Below the pieces are notes generated by a model. That model did no database searches, had not been told where the DNA came from, and saw nothing but the letters and a program-made list of their open reading frames with translations. From the NCBI GenBank assembly GCA_005843835.1, contig SZXZ01000087.1, forward strand, positions 1-64,000: 64,000 bases of DNA, written 5' to 3'. Below are positions 9,421 through 18,087 of the stretch, piece by piece. Positions within the stretch are counted from its first letter, which is position 1. Each line of letters begins with the position of its first letter. The position numbers and the translations under genes are program-made. Origin of the DNA: Chlorobium sp. Lineage in GTDB: Bacteria > Bacteroidota > Chlorobiia > Chlorobiales > Chlorobiaceae.

Positions 9421-9784
9421 AGTTTCAGCATTAGATAGTCGAACTACTATTGTTCTTGTCTCTGGATATTTACCCCATCGCCCCCATTTCTTAATACCTG
9501 GACTTGAATTTTTTTTACGCCTTTCGAGTTCATTCAGAGTAAGAGAACGCTTTTTGTATTTAGTGTGAGTCCAGAGAACAAAAAAAATTCAATTTTCAAT
9601 TTCAATTTCCCTGTTTATCTTTTCCCTTTCGGTATCTTCCCGATAAAGTCCGGAGGAAAGAACAGGAACCACTGAAACTCATGTTCAGACTGCCGAATTA
9701 AAATGCTTTGCCAAAAGTTCAGCCTGTTTTAAAGCTTCTCTTTTTACAACACAGTTTGAATACTATTAATCAGGAATGAACAGT
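9421..9784. other. Non-coding gap between recN and dapA
   Basis: About 360 bp. It is AT-rich, with a repeated TTCAATTT tract near 9588-9609. I see no stem-loop with a T run, no RNA gene and no credible coding frame. A start-less open frame on the minus strand (about 9343-9588) overlaps recN antisense and is not accepted as a gene. The dapA ribosome site AGGA is at 9772-9775. Confidence 0.6.
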
Positions 9785-10675
9785 ATGTCCAAACGATATA
9801 TTTCGGGATCTGCAGTAGCACTGGTGACCCCGTTCAAGACAGACGGATCCATCGATACGAGCGCTTTAAGGAGACTTGTACAGTTTCATAAAGCGGCTGG
9901 AACCGATATCATCATCCCATGCGGTACAACGGGTGAGTCCCCGACACTTTCCGGAGATGAACAGATTGAAATTATCCGTACCGTAAAGGACGAAGCCGGA
10001 GATAAAATAATGGTCGCTGCCGGTGCAGGGACCAATGCAACCCTGCACGCCGTAGAGCTTGCAAAAAATGCAGAAAAAGCTGGAGCTGCAGCTATTCTTT
10101 CTGTTGCACCTTATTACAATAAGCCTTCACAGGAAGGGATATACCAGCACTTCAGGCATATAGCAGAAGCTGTTTCTGTCCCTGTTATTATATACAACGT
10201 TCCGGGAAGAACAGGATGCAACGTGACGGCAACAACTATTCTCAGGCTGGCCAGAGATTTTGAAAATATTGCAGCCGTAAAAGAAGCATCGGACAACTTC
10301 ACACAGATCGCGGAACTTCTCGAAGAGCGTCCTGATCATTTTTCGGTGCTGACTGGAGAGGACTCACTGATTCTTCCGTTTATTGCGATGGGCGGTGATG
10401 GAGTAATTTCCGTCGCAGCGAACGAGGTACCTTATCAGGTTAAGCAACTGGTTGAAGCTGTTAAACAAGGAAACCTTACCGAAGCGCAGTCGATTAACCG
10501 TTCCTGTCGAAAACTATTCCGACTGAACTTTATTGAGAGTAATCCCGTACCGGTAAAATACGCTCTTGCGCGTATGGGTATGATCGAGGAGAACTATAGA
10601 TTACCGCTTGTACCGTTATCGCCTGAAAACAAGGTTATTATTGACAATGAGCTAAAGTCCCTGGGGCTTATATAA
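9785..10675 (+). CDS. dapA: 4-hydroxy-tetrahydrodipicolinate synthase
   Basis: Condenses pyruvate with aspartate semialdehyde, the first committed step to diaminopimelate and lysine. It is a TIM-barrel aldolase with GTTGES at about residues 47-52, the catalytic Tyr137 in [12 protein letters not shown] and the Schiff-base Lys166 in [10 protein letters not shown]. Two in-frame ATG codons exist: the one at 9776 touches its AGGA site with no spacing, whereas the ATG at 9785 has a 9-base spacing, so the second is chosen (296 residues, [17 protein letters not shown]). The last 8 bp overlap the end of gcvPA on the opposite strand. Confidence 0.96.
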   Translation: MSKRYISGSAVALVTPFKTDGSIDTSALRRLVQFHKAAGTDIIIPCGTTGESPTLSGDEQIEIIRTVKDEAGDKIMVAAGAGTNATLHAVELAKNAEKAGAAAILSVAPYYNKPSQEGIYQHFRHIAEAVSVPVIIYNVPGRTGCNVTATTILRLARDFENIAAVKEASDNFTQIAELLEERPDHFSVLTGEDSLILPFIAMGGDGVISVAANEVPYQVKQLVEAVKQGNLTEAQSINRSCRKLFRLNFIESNPVPVKYALARMGMIEENYRLPLVPLSPENKVIIDNELKSLGLI

Positions 10676-12002
10676 GAGCCCCAAGGATTTCTGCAAAACG
10701 GTCAAGTTCCTGGCGTGTACGTTTTTCAGTTACCGCAATAAGCAGCCCTGTTTCATTATGTACTGACAAATCGTAACCGGCAAATACCTTCTTCTCAAGC
10801 ATCTTTTCTATCACTTCCGTCGCAGGAATGGGTGTTTCTACAACGAATTCTCGGTAATATGGCGACTTGTACTTCAGAGAAAATCCGGGAATTTTGGCAA
10901 TTTTAGTTGCAAGATAGTGAGCCTTTTGTGCTGATTGCGTAGCCACCTCTTTCAGCCCCTCCTTACCAAGCAAGGAAAGATAGACAGCTGCCTGAAGAGC
11001 GTTAAGTGCCTGATTACTGCATATATTTGAGGTGGCTTTTTCACGCCGGATGTGCTGCTCGCGGGTCTGCAGGGTCAGAATAAAACCGTCCTCACCATCC
11101 CTGTCTTTGGTCATGCCTACAAGACGGCCTGGGATTTTGCGGACAAACTGCTGTTTTACAGTAAATATTCCGAGGTATGGACCACCGAAATTTTGCGGGT
11201 TACCGAGTGATTGACCTTCCCCGACTGCTATATCAGCTCCATAACTTCCTGGAGCAGCAAGAACTCCAAGAGAGAGGGGGTCGGCTGAAACAATAAAAAG
11301 TGCTCCATGGGCATGTGCAATGTCACGTATGGCTTCCACATCTTCCATGCAGCCGTAAAAATTCGGCTGCTGAACTACAACTGCAGCTATACTGTCAGTT
11401 AGCATACCCTTTAATGAAGCGATACAGCCGACCCCATCTTCAAGTGTGTTTTGGATAACAGCAGTATGACCTGAGGCTTCAAGATAGGTTTTCAGAACTG
11501 AACTGTTGTATGGATGTAGTTTTCCGGCGACAACAACACGGCCTCGGCCTGTGATGTTCATGGCCATTAAAACCCCTTCGGCCAGAGCTGTAGCTCCGTC
11601 ATACATTGACGCGTTCGTTACATCCATCTCGTAGAGACGGCATATTAAGCTCTGGTATTCGTAAATTGCCTGCAGGGTACCCTGAGATACTTCTGCCTGA
11701 TAGGGTGTGTATGCTGTATAATATTCGCTTCGGGATACAATGGTCTTGATGGCAACAGGGATAAAATGATCATAGGCCCCACCTCCCAGATAGCTTACAT
11801 AATCCGATGTGCTGCGATTCCCCGAAGCAAGAGATTCGAGCAGTTTTCGAACCTGTGGTTCATCTAATGCCGGAAATACTTCAAGGGCTTTTTTCAAGCG
11901 GATTTCTTGAGGAATATCAACAATAAGATCATCAAAGGATTTTACACCAATTGCCTTGAGCATCTCCTCCCTTTCGTCGGCTGTATTGACAATGAATGGC
12001 AT
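10668..12002 (-). CDS. gcvPA: Glycine dehydrogenase (decarboxylating) subunit 1
   Basis: The N-terminal half of the glycine cleavage P protein in organisms where P is split into two chains. Its 444 residues match subunit 1: the start [15 protein letters not shown], the [13 protein letters not shown] segment, the [14 protein letters not shown] segment and [19 protein letters not shown]. The pyridoxal-phosphate lysine is on subunit 2, which is not in this window. It follows gcvH by 2 bp and is surely co-transcribed with it. Together with GcvH, GcvT and Lpd it splits glycine into CO2, ammonia and a methylene group for tetrahydrofolate. Confidence 0.95.
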   Translation of the reverse strand: MPFIVNTADEREEMLKAIGVKSFDDLIVDIPQEIRLKKALEVFPALDEPQVRKLLESLASGNRSTSDYVSYLGGGAYDHFIPVAIKTIVSRSEYYTAYTPYQAEVSQGTLQAIYEYQSLICRLYEMDVTNASMYDGATALAEGVLMAMNITGRGRVVVAGKLHPYNSSVLKTYLEASGHTAVIQNTLEDGVGCIASLKGMLTDSIAAVVVQQPNFYGCMEDVEAIRDIAHAHGALFIVSADPLSLGVLAAPGSYGADIAVGEGQSLGNPQNFGGPYLGIFTVKQQFVRKIPGRLVGMTKDRDGEDGFILTLQTREQHIRREKATSNICSNQALNALQAAVYLSLLGKEGLKEVATQSAQKAHYLATKIAKIPGFSLKYKSPYYREFVVETPIPATEVIEKMLEKKVFAGYDLSVHNETGLLIAVTEKRTRQELDRFAEILGALI

Positions 12003-12004
12003 AA

Positions 12005-12388
12005 TTATTCCCCTACCAGCTGACGGTATGCTGAGGCGTCAAGAAGTTCTTTGACGGATACCGGATTGTCTACCTTTATCTTGACCAGCCAGCCATTGTT
12101 GTAAGGATCCTGATTAACGATTTCTGCATTGTCAAGCTGAGTGTTCAGCTCAAGAATTTCACCAGCGACTGGCGCAAAAAGATCGGCTACAGTTTTAACT
12201 GCTTCCACAGTGCCGAACACCTCATGCTCTTTCAACTTGGTTCCTGCAGCTTTTAGTTCTACAAAAACAATATCGCCTAGCTCTGACTGGGCAAAGTCAG
12301 TAATGCCGACCAGTGCGGTACTGCCATCTTCAAGCAGTTTAATCCATTCATGGTCTTTTGTATAACGAAGATCTTCAAGAATAGTCAT
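12005..12388 (-). CDS. gcvH: Glycine cleavage system H protein
   Basis: The lipoyl carrier that shuttles the aminomethyl group between the P, T and L proteins. The 127-residue length is normal; the lipoylated residue is Lys65 in [15 protein letters not shown]. The TKDHEW start segment and the YNNGWLVKI end segment are typical. It lies 2 bp before gcvPA and 132 bp after rlmB. The region upstream on the minus strand was read for a glycine riboswitch, and neither the tandem aptamer nor a terminator hairpin was recognised. Confidence 0.96.
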   Translation of the reverse strand: MTILEDLRYTKDHEWIKLLEDGSTALVGITDFAQSELGDIVFVELKAAGTKLKEHEVFGTVEAVKTVADLFAPVAGEILELNTQLDNAEIVNQDPYNNGWLVKIKVDNPVSVKELLDASAYRQLVGE

Positions 12389-12520
12389 AGCGGAGAGATG
12401 GTGTGTTATTTGAGTTGCGACGGTAGTAACTGAATATGAGAAAGCAAGGTAATATTTTTTTTAACGAGCTGAAAAAACAGGTAAGTAAAAAAGCCATTTA
12501 ACGTATTCAACACAGAGACG

Positions 12521-13267
12521 TTATATAAGGCGCTGCCTCATGGCTTCGTAAAGCAGCACACCTGCTGTAACACTTACATTGAGTGACTCAACACAACCTG
12601 CCATAGGAATCCTTACAACATGATCGCAGAACTGCAATGCTTCAGGAGCAAGTCCGCTACCTTCCATACCCAGCACTATGGCTGTTGATTGTTTCATGTC
12701 AGCATCCGTATAATTAAGTTCTGCATCCATATCGGCAGCAATGACCTGAACATTCTGAACATGAAGAAATTCAAGGGCACGCACAAGGCTTTTAACTTTA
12801 CAGATTCTCATATGGGACAGTGCACCGGCTGATGCTTTGTGAACAACCGCGTTAACAGGTGCTCCTTTACCTTCAACAAGTACAACAGCATCGGCAGCAA
12901 CGGCTTCAGCTGTTCTGATAATGGCTCCGATATTATGCGGGTCATCCAGGCCTTGCAACACCACAAAAAGTGGGTAAGTGTTTCGGGGGCTTTGCAGCAC
13001 CTCTTCCAGTGAGTAATAGGTAACTGAACTGATGAGAGCGCAAACCCCTTGGTGTTTTGTTGTCCCGGCAATCAAGGAAAGTTTTTCAAGGCGGGCTTTG
13101 CCGGTTACCAGCTTCTGCCTCCTTGCGGTAATAAGTATTTCCTTGATTTTCGGATGAGAAGTGTTAAACTGAAAATATATTTTTTCTATACTTTCCGGCT
13201 TTTGCTGGAGAAGTTCAAGAACGGCATTTCTACCATAAACAATATTTTCGGAATGTTCCGCGTCCAT
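12521..13267 (-). CDS. rlmB: 23S rRNA (guanosine-2'-O-)-methyltransferase, TrmH/SpoU family
   Basis: A SPOUT-fold methyltransferase that probably modifies the 2'-O of G2251 in 23S rRNA. The three SpoU motifs are present: LDDPHNIGAIIRTAEA, IVLGMEGSGLAPEAL and IPMAGCVESLNVSVTAGVL, after an N-terminal L30e-like substrate-binding domain (VYGRNAVLELLQQKPESIEK). The frame is open to a TTG at 13288, but the ATG at 13265-13267 has an AAGG site just upstream and gives 248 residues. RlmB is the best match; another TrmH-family target cannot be excluded. Confidence 0.88.
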   Translation of the reverse strand: MDAEHSENIVYGRNAVLELLQQKPESIEKIYFQFNTSHPKIKEILITARRQKLVTGKARLEKLSLIAGTTKHQGVCALISSVTYYSLEEVLQSPRNTYPLFVVLQGLDDPHNIGAIIRTAEAVAADAVVLVEGKGAPVNAVVHKASAGALSHMRICKVKSLVRALEFLHVQNVQVIAADMDAELNYTDADMKQSTAIVLGMEGSGLAPEALQFCDHVVRIPMAGCVESLNVSVTAGVLLYEAMRQRLI

Positions 13268-13519
13268 ATAACCTTTTTTTATTATCAAAACATTAAAATA
13301 ACAAAGGATACTGTCGCTGTTGCAGGGCGGCAGGCTTTAGATGTAAAAAGCGAAATCTAATTAAATTTAACAAAAATCGTTTTTTTTAATATCTTCTCAA
13401 TCGCCTCAATTTGATTTTCATGACTACAAGTGTAACTATTTTCCAACTCAATCGTAGTTATCACATCAGTGCTCTGCACGTTCCAAATTTATCAATACAA
13501 ATCAAGAGAGACTGCCAGT

Positions 13520-16500
13520 ATGACCAGGACTTATAAAACAATGGAGGGAAATGAAGCTTTAGCTCATGTCTCTTACCGCACCAGTGAAGTTATATGTATC
13601 TACCCAATTACTCCGGCATCGCCGATGGGTGAATATTCTGATGCATGGGCAGCTGAAGGAAAAAAGAATATTTGGGGAACTGTCCCTAAAATTGATGAAT
13701 TACAGAGCGAAGCTGGCGCTGCTGCTGCAGTCCACGGCGCATTGCAGACTGGTGCGTTGACCACCACGTTTACAGCATCACAGGGATTGCTGCTAATGAT
13801 TCCTAATATGTATAAAATTGCCGGGGAGCTGACACCTTGCGTCATACATGTTTCAGCACGTGCTCTTGCAGGCCAGGCACTTTCAATTTTCGGGGATCAT
13901 GGTGATGTCATGTCTGTTCGTGGAACAGGATTTGCCCTTCTTGCATCAGCTTCTGTTCAGGAAGTTATGGATCTTGGTCTAATTTCCGCTGCAGCAACAC
14001 TTGAGTCCAGAGTACCATTCCTTCACTTTTTTGACGGCTTTAGAACATCTCATGAGATTGCAAAAATAGAGGTTATTTCTGATGATATCATAAAGGCAAT
14101 GATCAGCGAGGAGCTTGTTATAGCGCACCGCAACAGACGCATGAGCCCTGACGCTCCCATTCTTAGAGGAACATCTCAGAATCCTGATGTCTATTTTCAA
14201 GGCAGGGAAACCGTCAACAGCTATTACAACGAATGCCCCGCAATCACTCAAAGATTGATGGACAAATTCGGTGACCTGACGGGACGTTACTATAAGCTTT
14301 ACCAATACTATGGCGCACCTGATGCTGAGCGGGTTATAGTGCTGATGGGCTCCGGTGTTGAGACTGCTCGTGAAACTGCTGATTATCTCAACAGCAAGGG
14401 CGAAAAAGTCGGCGTCCTCCATGCCCGTATGTTCCGCCCGTTCGATATTGAGCTTTTAGTTAATGCGTTACCATCAACAGTCAAATCAGTTTCTGTTCTT
14501 GATAGAATCAAGGAACCCGGAAGTGCCGGTGAACCGCTCTATCTCGACGTTGTCAATGCGCTGCTTGAAGGGGTACAGAATGGGTTACTGAAAACCCTTC
14601 CAAATATTACCGGCGGCAGATATGGCCTTTCTTCAAAGGAATTTACTCCAGCGATGGTAAAGTCTGTTTTCGACAATATGGCTCTTCCTAAACCTAAGAA
14701 TCATTTCACTGTCGGCATCAAAGACGATGTAACATTCACAAGTCTTGACTACGACCATAACTTTACCATAGAACCTGATGAAATGTTCCGGGCTCTTTTT
14801 TACGGACTTGGTTCGGACGGCACCGTCGGTGCAAATAAAAACAGCATCAAAATTATCGGTGAAAAGACATCAAACTTTGCACAGGGTTATTTTGTCTACG
14901 ACTCGAAAAAAGCCGGTTCAATCACAACTTCTCACCTGCGCTTTGGCCCGAATGAGATTCACTCAACCTATCTGATTACTCAAGCACAGTTTATCGGATG
15001 CCACCACTGGATTTTTCTTGAGATGATTGATCTTCTGAAAAATCTCAAGAAAGAAGGCACCCTCCTTTTAAACTCACCATATGCCGCTGATGAACTTTGG
15101 GACAAACTTCCAAAAGTCGTTCAGGAGCATCTGATTAAGAAAGAGGCAAAACTGTATACTATTGATGCTTATAAAGTCGCTCACTCAAGCGGTATGGGCC
15201 AACGCATCAACACCATTATGCAGGCATGCTTTTTTGCCATATCGGGTGTACTGCCCCGTGAAGAGGCAATCGACCAGATCAAGAACTCTATAAGGGAAAC
15301 TTATGGCAAAAAAGGAGATGAAGTTGTCAACCAGAATATTCAGGCTGTAGATGAAACACTCTCGAACCTGCATCAGGTAACTTTAGGTTCGATAGCTGAC
15401 AGCAAGAAAGAACTGCGCCCGCCTATTGTTGGTGAAGCATCTGATTTTGTCTGCAATGTGCTGGCAAAAATAATTGCAGGTGAAGGTGATGATATTCCGG
15501 TTAGCGATATGCCTGCTGACGGCACTTATCCAACTGGTACATCAAAATTTGAAAAACGTAATCTGGCTGATGAAATCCCTGTGTGGGAACCGGATTTATG
15601 CATACAGTGTGCTAAATGCTCCATGGTCTGCCCTCATGCTGTTATCCGTGCCAAGGTCTATGACGCCAAATACCTTGCCAACGCACCGCGTACTTTTAAA
15701 TCTACCGAAGCCAAAGGGACCAGTTGGGAGGGAATGAAGTATACCATTCAGGTTGCACCTGAAGACTGTACAGGTTGTGAAATTTGTGCACATGTCTGCC
15801 CTGGAAGGGATAAAACAAACCCATCAAGAAAAGCATTGAACATGAAGCCTCAGCAACCGCTTCGTGAAACAGAAGTTGACAACTGGAACTATTACCTTAA
15901 TATTCCTGAATTTGACCGTAGCAAAATCAATACAAAGCTGATCAAGGAACAGCAGCTTCAGGTACCTCTCTTCGAGTTTTCAGGAGCTTGCTCCGGCTGT
16001 GGTGAAACACCTTATGTCAAGCTGATGACGCAGCTGTTTGGTGACCGCCTTGTTGTTGGCAATGCTACCGGTTGTTCATCAATCTATGGCGGGAACCTGC
16101 CAACGACCCCTTACACCACTAATGCTGAAGGTCGTGGACCAACGTGGTCAAACTCACTTTTTGAAGATACGGCAGAATTTGCCCTTGGCTTTAGGATTTC
16201 TATTGATAAACAGCGCGAATACGCCCAGGAACTTTTAAAAAGACTCTCTGCTGAAATTGGAGAAACGCTGACAAAAGAAATTCTTGAAGCACGTGAGATT
16301 GTTGAGCCGGATATTTTTGAGCAGAGAAAACGTGTCGCTATTCTGAAGGAGAAGCTTCATCTCATTGATTCTTCCGATGCGAGGAATCTGCTTTCTGTGG
16401 CAGATATGCTTGTTAAAAAAAGTGTCTGGGGAGTTGGTGGTGATGGCTGGGCTTACGACATCGGTTACGGAGGCGTTGATCACATTACTGCAGGCAACAA

Positions 16501-17080
16501 AAATGTCAACCTTCTTGTGCTGGATACTGAAGTTTATTCCAATACTGGAGGACAGGCGTCCAAGGCAACTCCGAAAGCCGCAGTGGCAAAATTTGCCGCA
16601 GCGGGACGAACAGCCACTAAAAAGGATCTTGGTATGATCTCCATGTCATACGGAACAGCCTATGTTGCATCGGTTGCTCTAGGTGCCCGTGATGAGCACA
16701 CCCTGAAAGCTTTCCTGGAAGCAGAAGCTTATAATGGACCATCCATCATTTTAGCTTATTCTCACTGTATCGCACATGGCATCAACATGTCTACGGCTCT
16801 TGAGAATCAGAAAGCAGCAGTTGATTCAGGACACTGGATTCTCTATCGCTACAATCCTGAGAGATTGCTTGAAGGAAAGAATCCACTTATTCTTGATTCG
16901 AAAAAGCCTAAAATACCTGTTGCAAATTTCCTTAATATGGAAAACCGTTTCAGAATGCTCAAAAAGAGCCATCCTGCCTTGGCTGACGAGTACTATACGG
17001 CGATCCAGAAAGAAGTTGATGCACGTTGGTCTCATTACGAATATCTTGCAGCACGAACCAATTTCGATAATGCTCAATAA
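13520..17080 (+). CDS. nifJ: Pyruvate:ferredoxin (flavodoxin) oxidoreductase
   Basis: A single-chain enzyme of 1186 residues joining pyruvate, CoA, CO2 and ferredoxin. In green sulfur bacteria it runs as pyruvate synthase, using reduced ferredoxin from the reaction centre to carboxylate acetyl-CoA made by the reductive TCA cycle. The domain order is standard: N-terminal pyrimidine-binding domain (ITPASPMGEY), CoA and linker domains, a two-cluster ferredoxin domain near 693-765 (CIQCAKCSMVCP and CTGCEICAHVCP), and the C-terminal TPP domain (GDGWAYDIGYGG near 972, then NTGGQASKATPK). Four conserved cysteines of the third cluster are visible around GACSGCGETPY. The ATG at 13520 with an AGAGAG site is preferred over an in-frame start at 13469. 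A terminator follows. Confidence 0.97.
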   Translation: MTRTYKTMEGNEALAHVSYRTSEVICIYPITPASPMGEYSDAWAAEGKKNIWGTVPKIDELQSEAGAAAAVHGALQTGALTTTFTASQGLLLMIPNMYKIAGELTPCVIHVSARALAGQALSIFGDHGDVMSVRGTGFALLASASVQEVMDLGLISAAATLESRVPFLHFFDGFRTSHEIAKIEVISDDIIKAMISEELVIAHRNRRMSPDAPILRGTSQNPDVYFQGRETVNSYYNECPAITQRLMDKFGDLTGRYYKLYQYYGAPDAERVIVLMGSGVETARETADYLNSKGEKVGVLHARMFRPFDIELLVNALPSTVKSVSVLDRIKEPGSAGEPLYLDVVNALLEGVQNGLLKTLPNITGGRYGLSSKEFTPAMVKSVFDNMALPKPKNHFTVGIKDDVTFTSLDYDHNFTIEPDEMFRALFYGLGSDGTVGANKNSIKIIGEKTSNFAQGYFVYDSKKAGSITTSHLRFGPNEIHSTYLITQAQFIGCHHWIFLEMIDLLKNLKKEGTLLLNSPYAADELWDKLPKVVQEHLIKKEAKLYTIDAYKVAHSSGMGQRINTIMQACFFAISGVLPREEAIDQIKNSIRETYGKKGDEVVNQNIQAVDETLSNLHQVTLGSIADSKKELRPPIVGEASDFVCNVLAKIIAGEGDDIPVSDMPADGTYPTGTSKFEKRNLADEIPVWEPDLCIQCAKCSMVCPHAVIRAKVYDAKYLANAPRTFKSTEAKGTSWEGMKYTIQVAPEDCTGCEICAHVCPGRDKTNPSRKALNMKPQQPLRETEVDNWNYYLNIPEFDRSKINTKLIKEQQLQVPLFEFSGACSGCGETPYVKLMTQLFGDRLVVGNATGCSSIYGGNLPTTPYTTNAEGRGPTWSNSLFEDTAEFALGFRISIDKQREYAQELLKRLSAEIGETLTKEILEAREIVEPDIFEQRKRVAILKEKLHLIDSSDARNLLSVADMLVKKSVWGVGGDGWAYDIGYGGVDHITAGNKNVNLLVLDTEVYSNTGGQASKATPKAAVAKFAAAGRTATKKDLGMISMSYGTAYVASVALGARDEHTLKAFLEAEAYNGPSIILAYSHCIAHGINMSTALENQKAAVDSGHWILYRYNPERLLEGKNPLILDSKKPKIPVANFLNMENRFRMLKKSHPALADEYYTAIQKEVDARWSHYEYLAARTNFDNAQ

Positions 17081-17103
17081 GCAATAAGAAGTATCATTGA
17101 ATC

Positions 17104-17138
17104 AAAAAACGGTGGAATCTAACATCCACCGTTTTTTT
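17104..17138 (+). terminator. Intrinsic terminator after nifJ
   Basis: The arms CGGTGGA (17110-17116) and TCCACCG (17125-17131) enclose an 8-base loop and are followed by seven T residues; an A run precedes the stem, so it could work in both directions. Confidence 0.92.
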
Positions 17139-17284
17139 GTTTTCCTTCACTCTATGTTTATCTCATTTCCTATTTAACATTATGCTATCTCAAAAGTGAG
17201 TTTTGAGCGATAGCTCTCTTCTTCATCCCCGCAATATTGTCCCATAACTTTATACCGATTTCACCCCGATCTTACGTCTCTATA

Positions 17285-17305
17285 TGAGACACTTTTTCTG
17301 TCACA
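17285..17305. promoter_or_regulatory. Inverted repeat, candidate activator site upstream of a sigma-54 promoter
   Basis: TGAGACA (17285-17291) and TGTCACA (17299-17305) form an inverted repeat with one mismatch, spaced by 7 bases. Its centre is about 125 bp upstream of the start point expected from the sigma-54 promoter, the usual distance for enhancer-binding proteins. It is not the NifA motif TGT-N10-ACA. Assignment as an activator site is inference from position and symmetry. Confidence 0.5.
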
Positions 17306-17390
17306 AGTATACCAAATACTAAGATCCTCTTATCTACAACAAAACTATATTTTATTATATTTCAATACGTTATCCAAATAGATAAAAATA

Positions 17391-17407
17391 TTGGCACTTT
17401 AATTGCA
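17391..17407 (+). promoter_or_regulatory. Sigma-54 (-24/-12) promoter
   Basis: TTGGCAC at 17391-17397, five bases, then TTGCA at 17403-17407 match the RpoN consensus (TGGCAC-N5-TTGC) in both conserved blocks with exact spacing. Transcription would begin near 17418, about 45 bases before the ATG of the small gene at 17464. No other match to this consensus was noticed in the window. Confidence 0.75.
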
Positions 17408-17463
17408 AGTATAATCTTATAAAAGTAAAGTCATTGTAAAACAATAATCTAAAGAGGTGACTC

Positions 17464-17620
17464 ATGAAAAGCATAACAAAACAAGGTGATGTGTTGCGGT
17501 CTGAGTCATATGCAGATATTCAAATCTCTCTAACACTTCCAAGATTTTATGATGTTGTGAAAAAAGAACGTCTTAGTTCTGCCATGTATTACGCCAAAAT
17601 GGCAATTGCTCTTGCAATTG
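17464..17620 (+). pseudogene. Small gene under a sigma-54 promoter, truncated by an IS3 element
   Basis: An ATG at 17464 with a strong AGAGGTGA ribosome site opens a frame whose first 52 codons are native (MKSITKQGDVLRSES..., ending YYAKMAIALAI). The frame then enters the left end of the IS and stops at 17652. Joining codon 52 directly to the DNA after the IS gives only five more codons (VRKLV) and a stop, which would make a 57-residue basic protein, but no target duplication supports that join. I do not recognise the product. The promoter predicts control by nitrogen status or another enhancer-binding regulator; nifJ upstream has its own terminator, so this was a separate unit. Confidence 0.55.
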
Positions 17621-17668
17621 TGACCCCCTCCCAGAAAACTGGACACATGTAAAGTAGAGATTTCCGGC
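17621..17668 (+). repeat. Left terminal inverted repeat of the IS3 element
   Basis: Pairs with 18793-18832. Shared blocks read TGxCCCC at the tip, then GGACAC, AAGTAGA and TTCCGGC further in. The left copy is 8 bases longer owing to an insertion between the tip and the GGACAC block. Confidence 0.8.
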
Positions 17669-17703
17669 AATGAGTATCTTGAAACAAACCAGGAGCCATT
17701 GCC

Positions 17704-18087
17704 ATGAAAACATCACGATTCAGCGAACAACAGATCAGCTATGCCCTCAGACAATCTGAAGCGGGAACCAAAGTCCGGGATATTTGCCGGCAACTTGGAA
17801 TCTCACAAGCCACCTTATATGGTTGGAAAAACAAATTCGGAGGTATGGGTGTCAACGAGCTTCGACGGCTCCGTCAGTTGGAACAGGAAAATGCCCATCT
17901 CAAGAAGCTTGTTGCCGATTTGAGCCTTGATCGGCAGATGCTTCAGGATGTGATAAAAAAAAGTTGTAAGGCCTGCCGTAAAGATGCATCTGGTGCAATA
18001 CATGACGGTGGCTTACCATGTTTCGGTCAAGCGGGCTTGCCGAACGCTACCGACACCTCCATCGACGCTTTACTACAAGGCTCATAA
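17704..18087 (+). CDS. IS3-family OrfA (helix-turn-helix), extended by a frameshift
   Basis: Residues 1-87 are a standard IS3 OrfA: KTSRFSEQQISYALRQ, then a helix-turn-helix (VRDICRQLGISQATLYGWK) and a leucine-zipper-like helix (LRRLRQLEQENAHLKKLV) ending LQDVIKK. The normal protein stops just after the A run. Here the run at 17955-17962 has eight A residues, and the frame continues for 40 meaningless residues. A ninth A would end OrfA with VIKKKL and a stop, and would put orfB in the usual -1 frame. OrfA binds the IS ends and joins OrfB to make the transposase. Confidence 0.85.
   Translation: MKTSRFSEQQISYALRQSEAGTKVRDICRQLGISQATLYGWKNKFGGMGVNELRRLRQLEQENAHLKKLVADLSLDRQMLQDVIKKSCKACRKDASGAIHDGGLPCFGQAGLPNATDTSIDALLQGS

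Noticed and set aside
9343-9588. Start-less open frame on the minus strand with a basic, tryptophan-containing translation
   Set aside because: It has no ATG, GTG or ribosome site near a plausible start and its last third is antisense to recN. It may be a relic, but chance is sufficient.
9600-9670. AAAGTCCGGAGGAAAG, resembling part of RNase P RNA
   Set aside because: The order of the blocks is wrong for the conserved rnpB core and the rest of the RNA is missing; the gap is too short.
10668-10675. Convergent overlap of dapA and gcvPA, and similarly rpe and trpC at 62413-62426
   Set aside because: Short tail-to-tail overlaps are common in compact genomes and show no special structure.
12389-12520. 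Possible glycine riboswitch before gcvH
   Set aside because: Read on the minus strand, no tandem aptamer core or expression platform was found.
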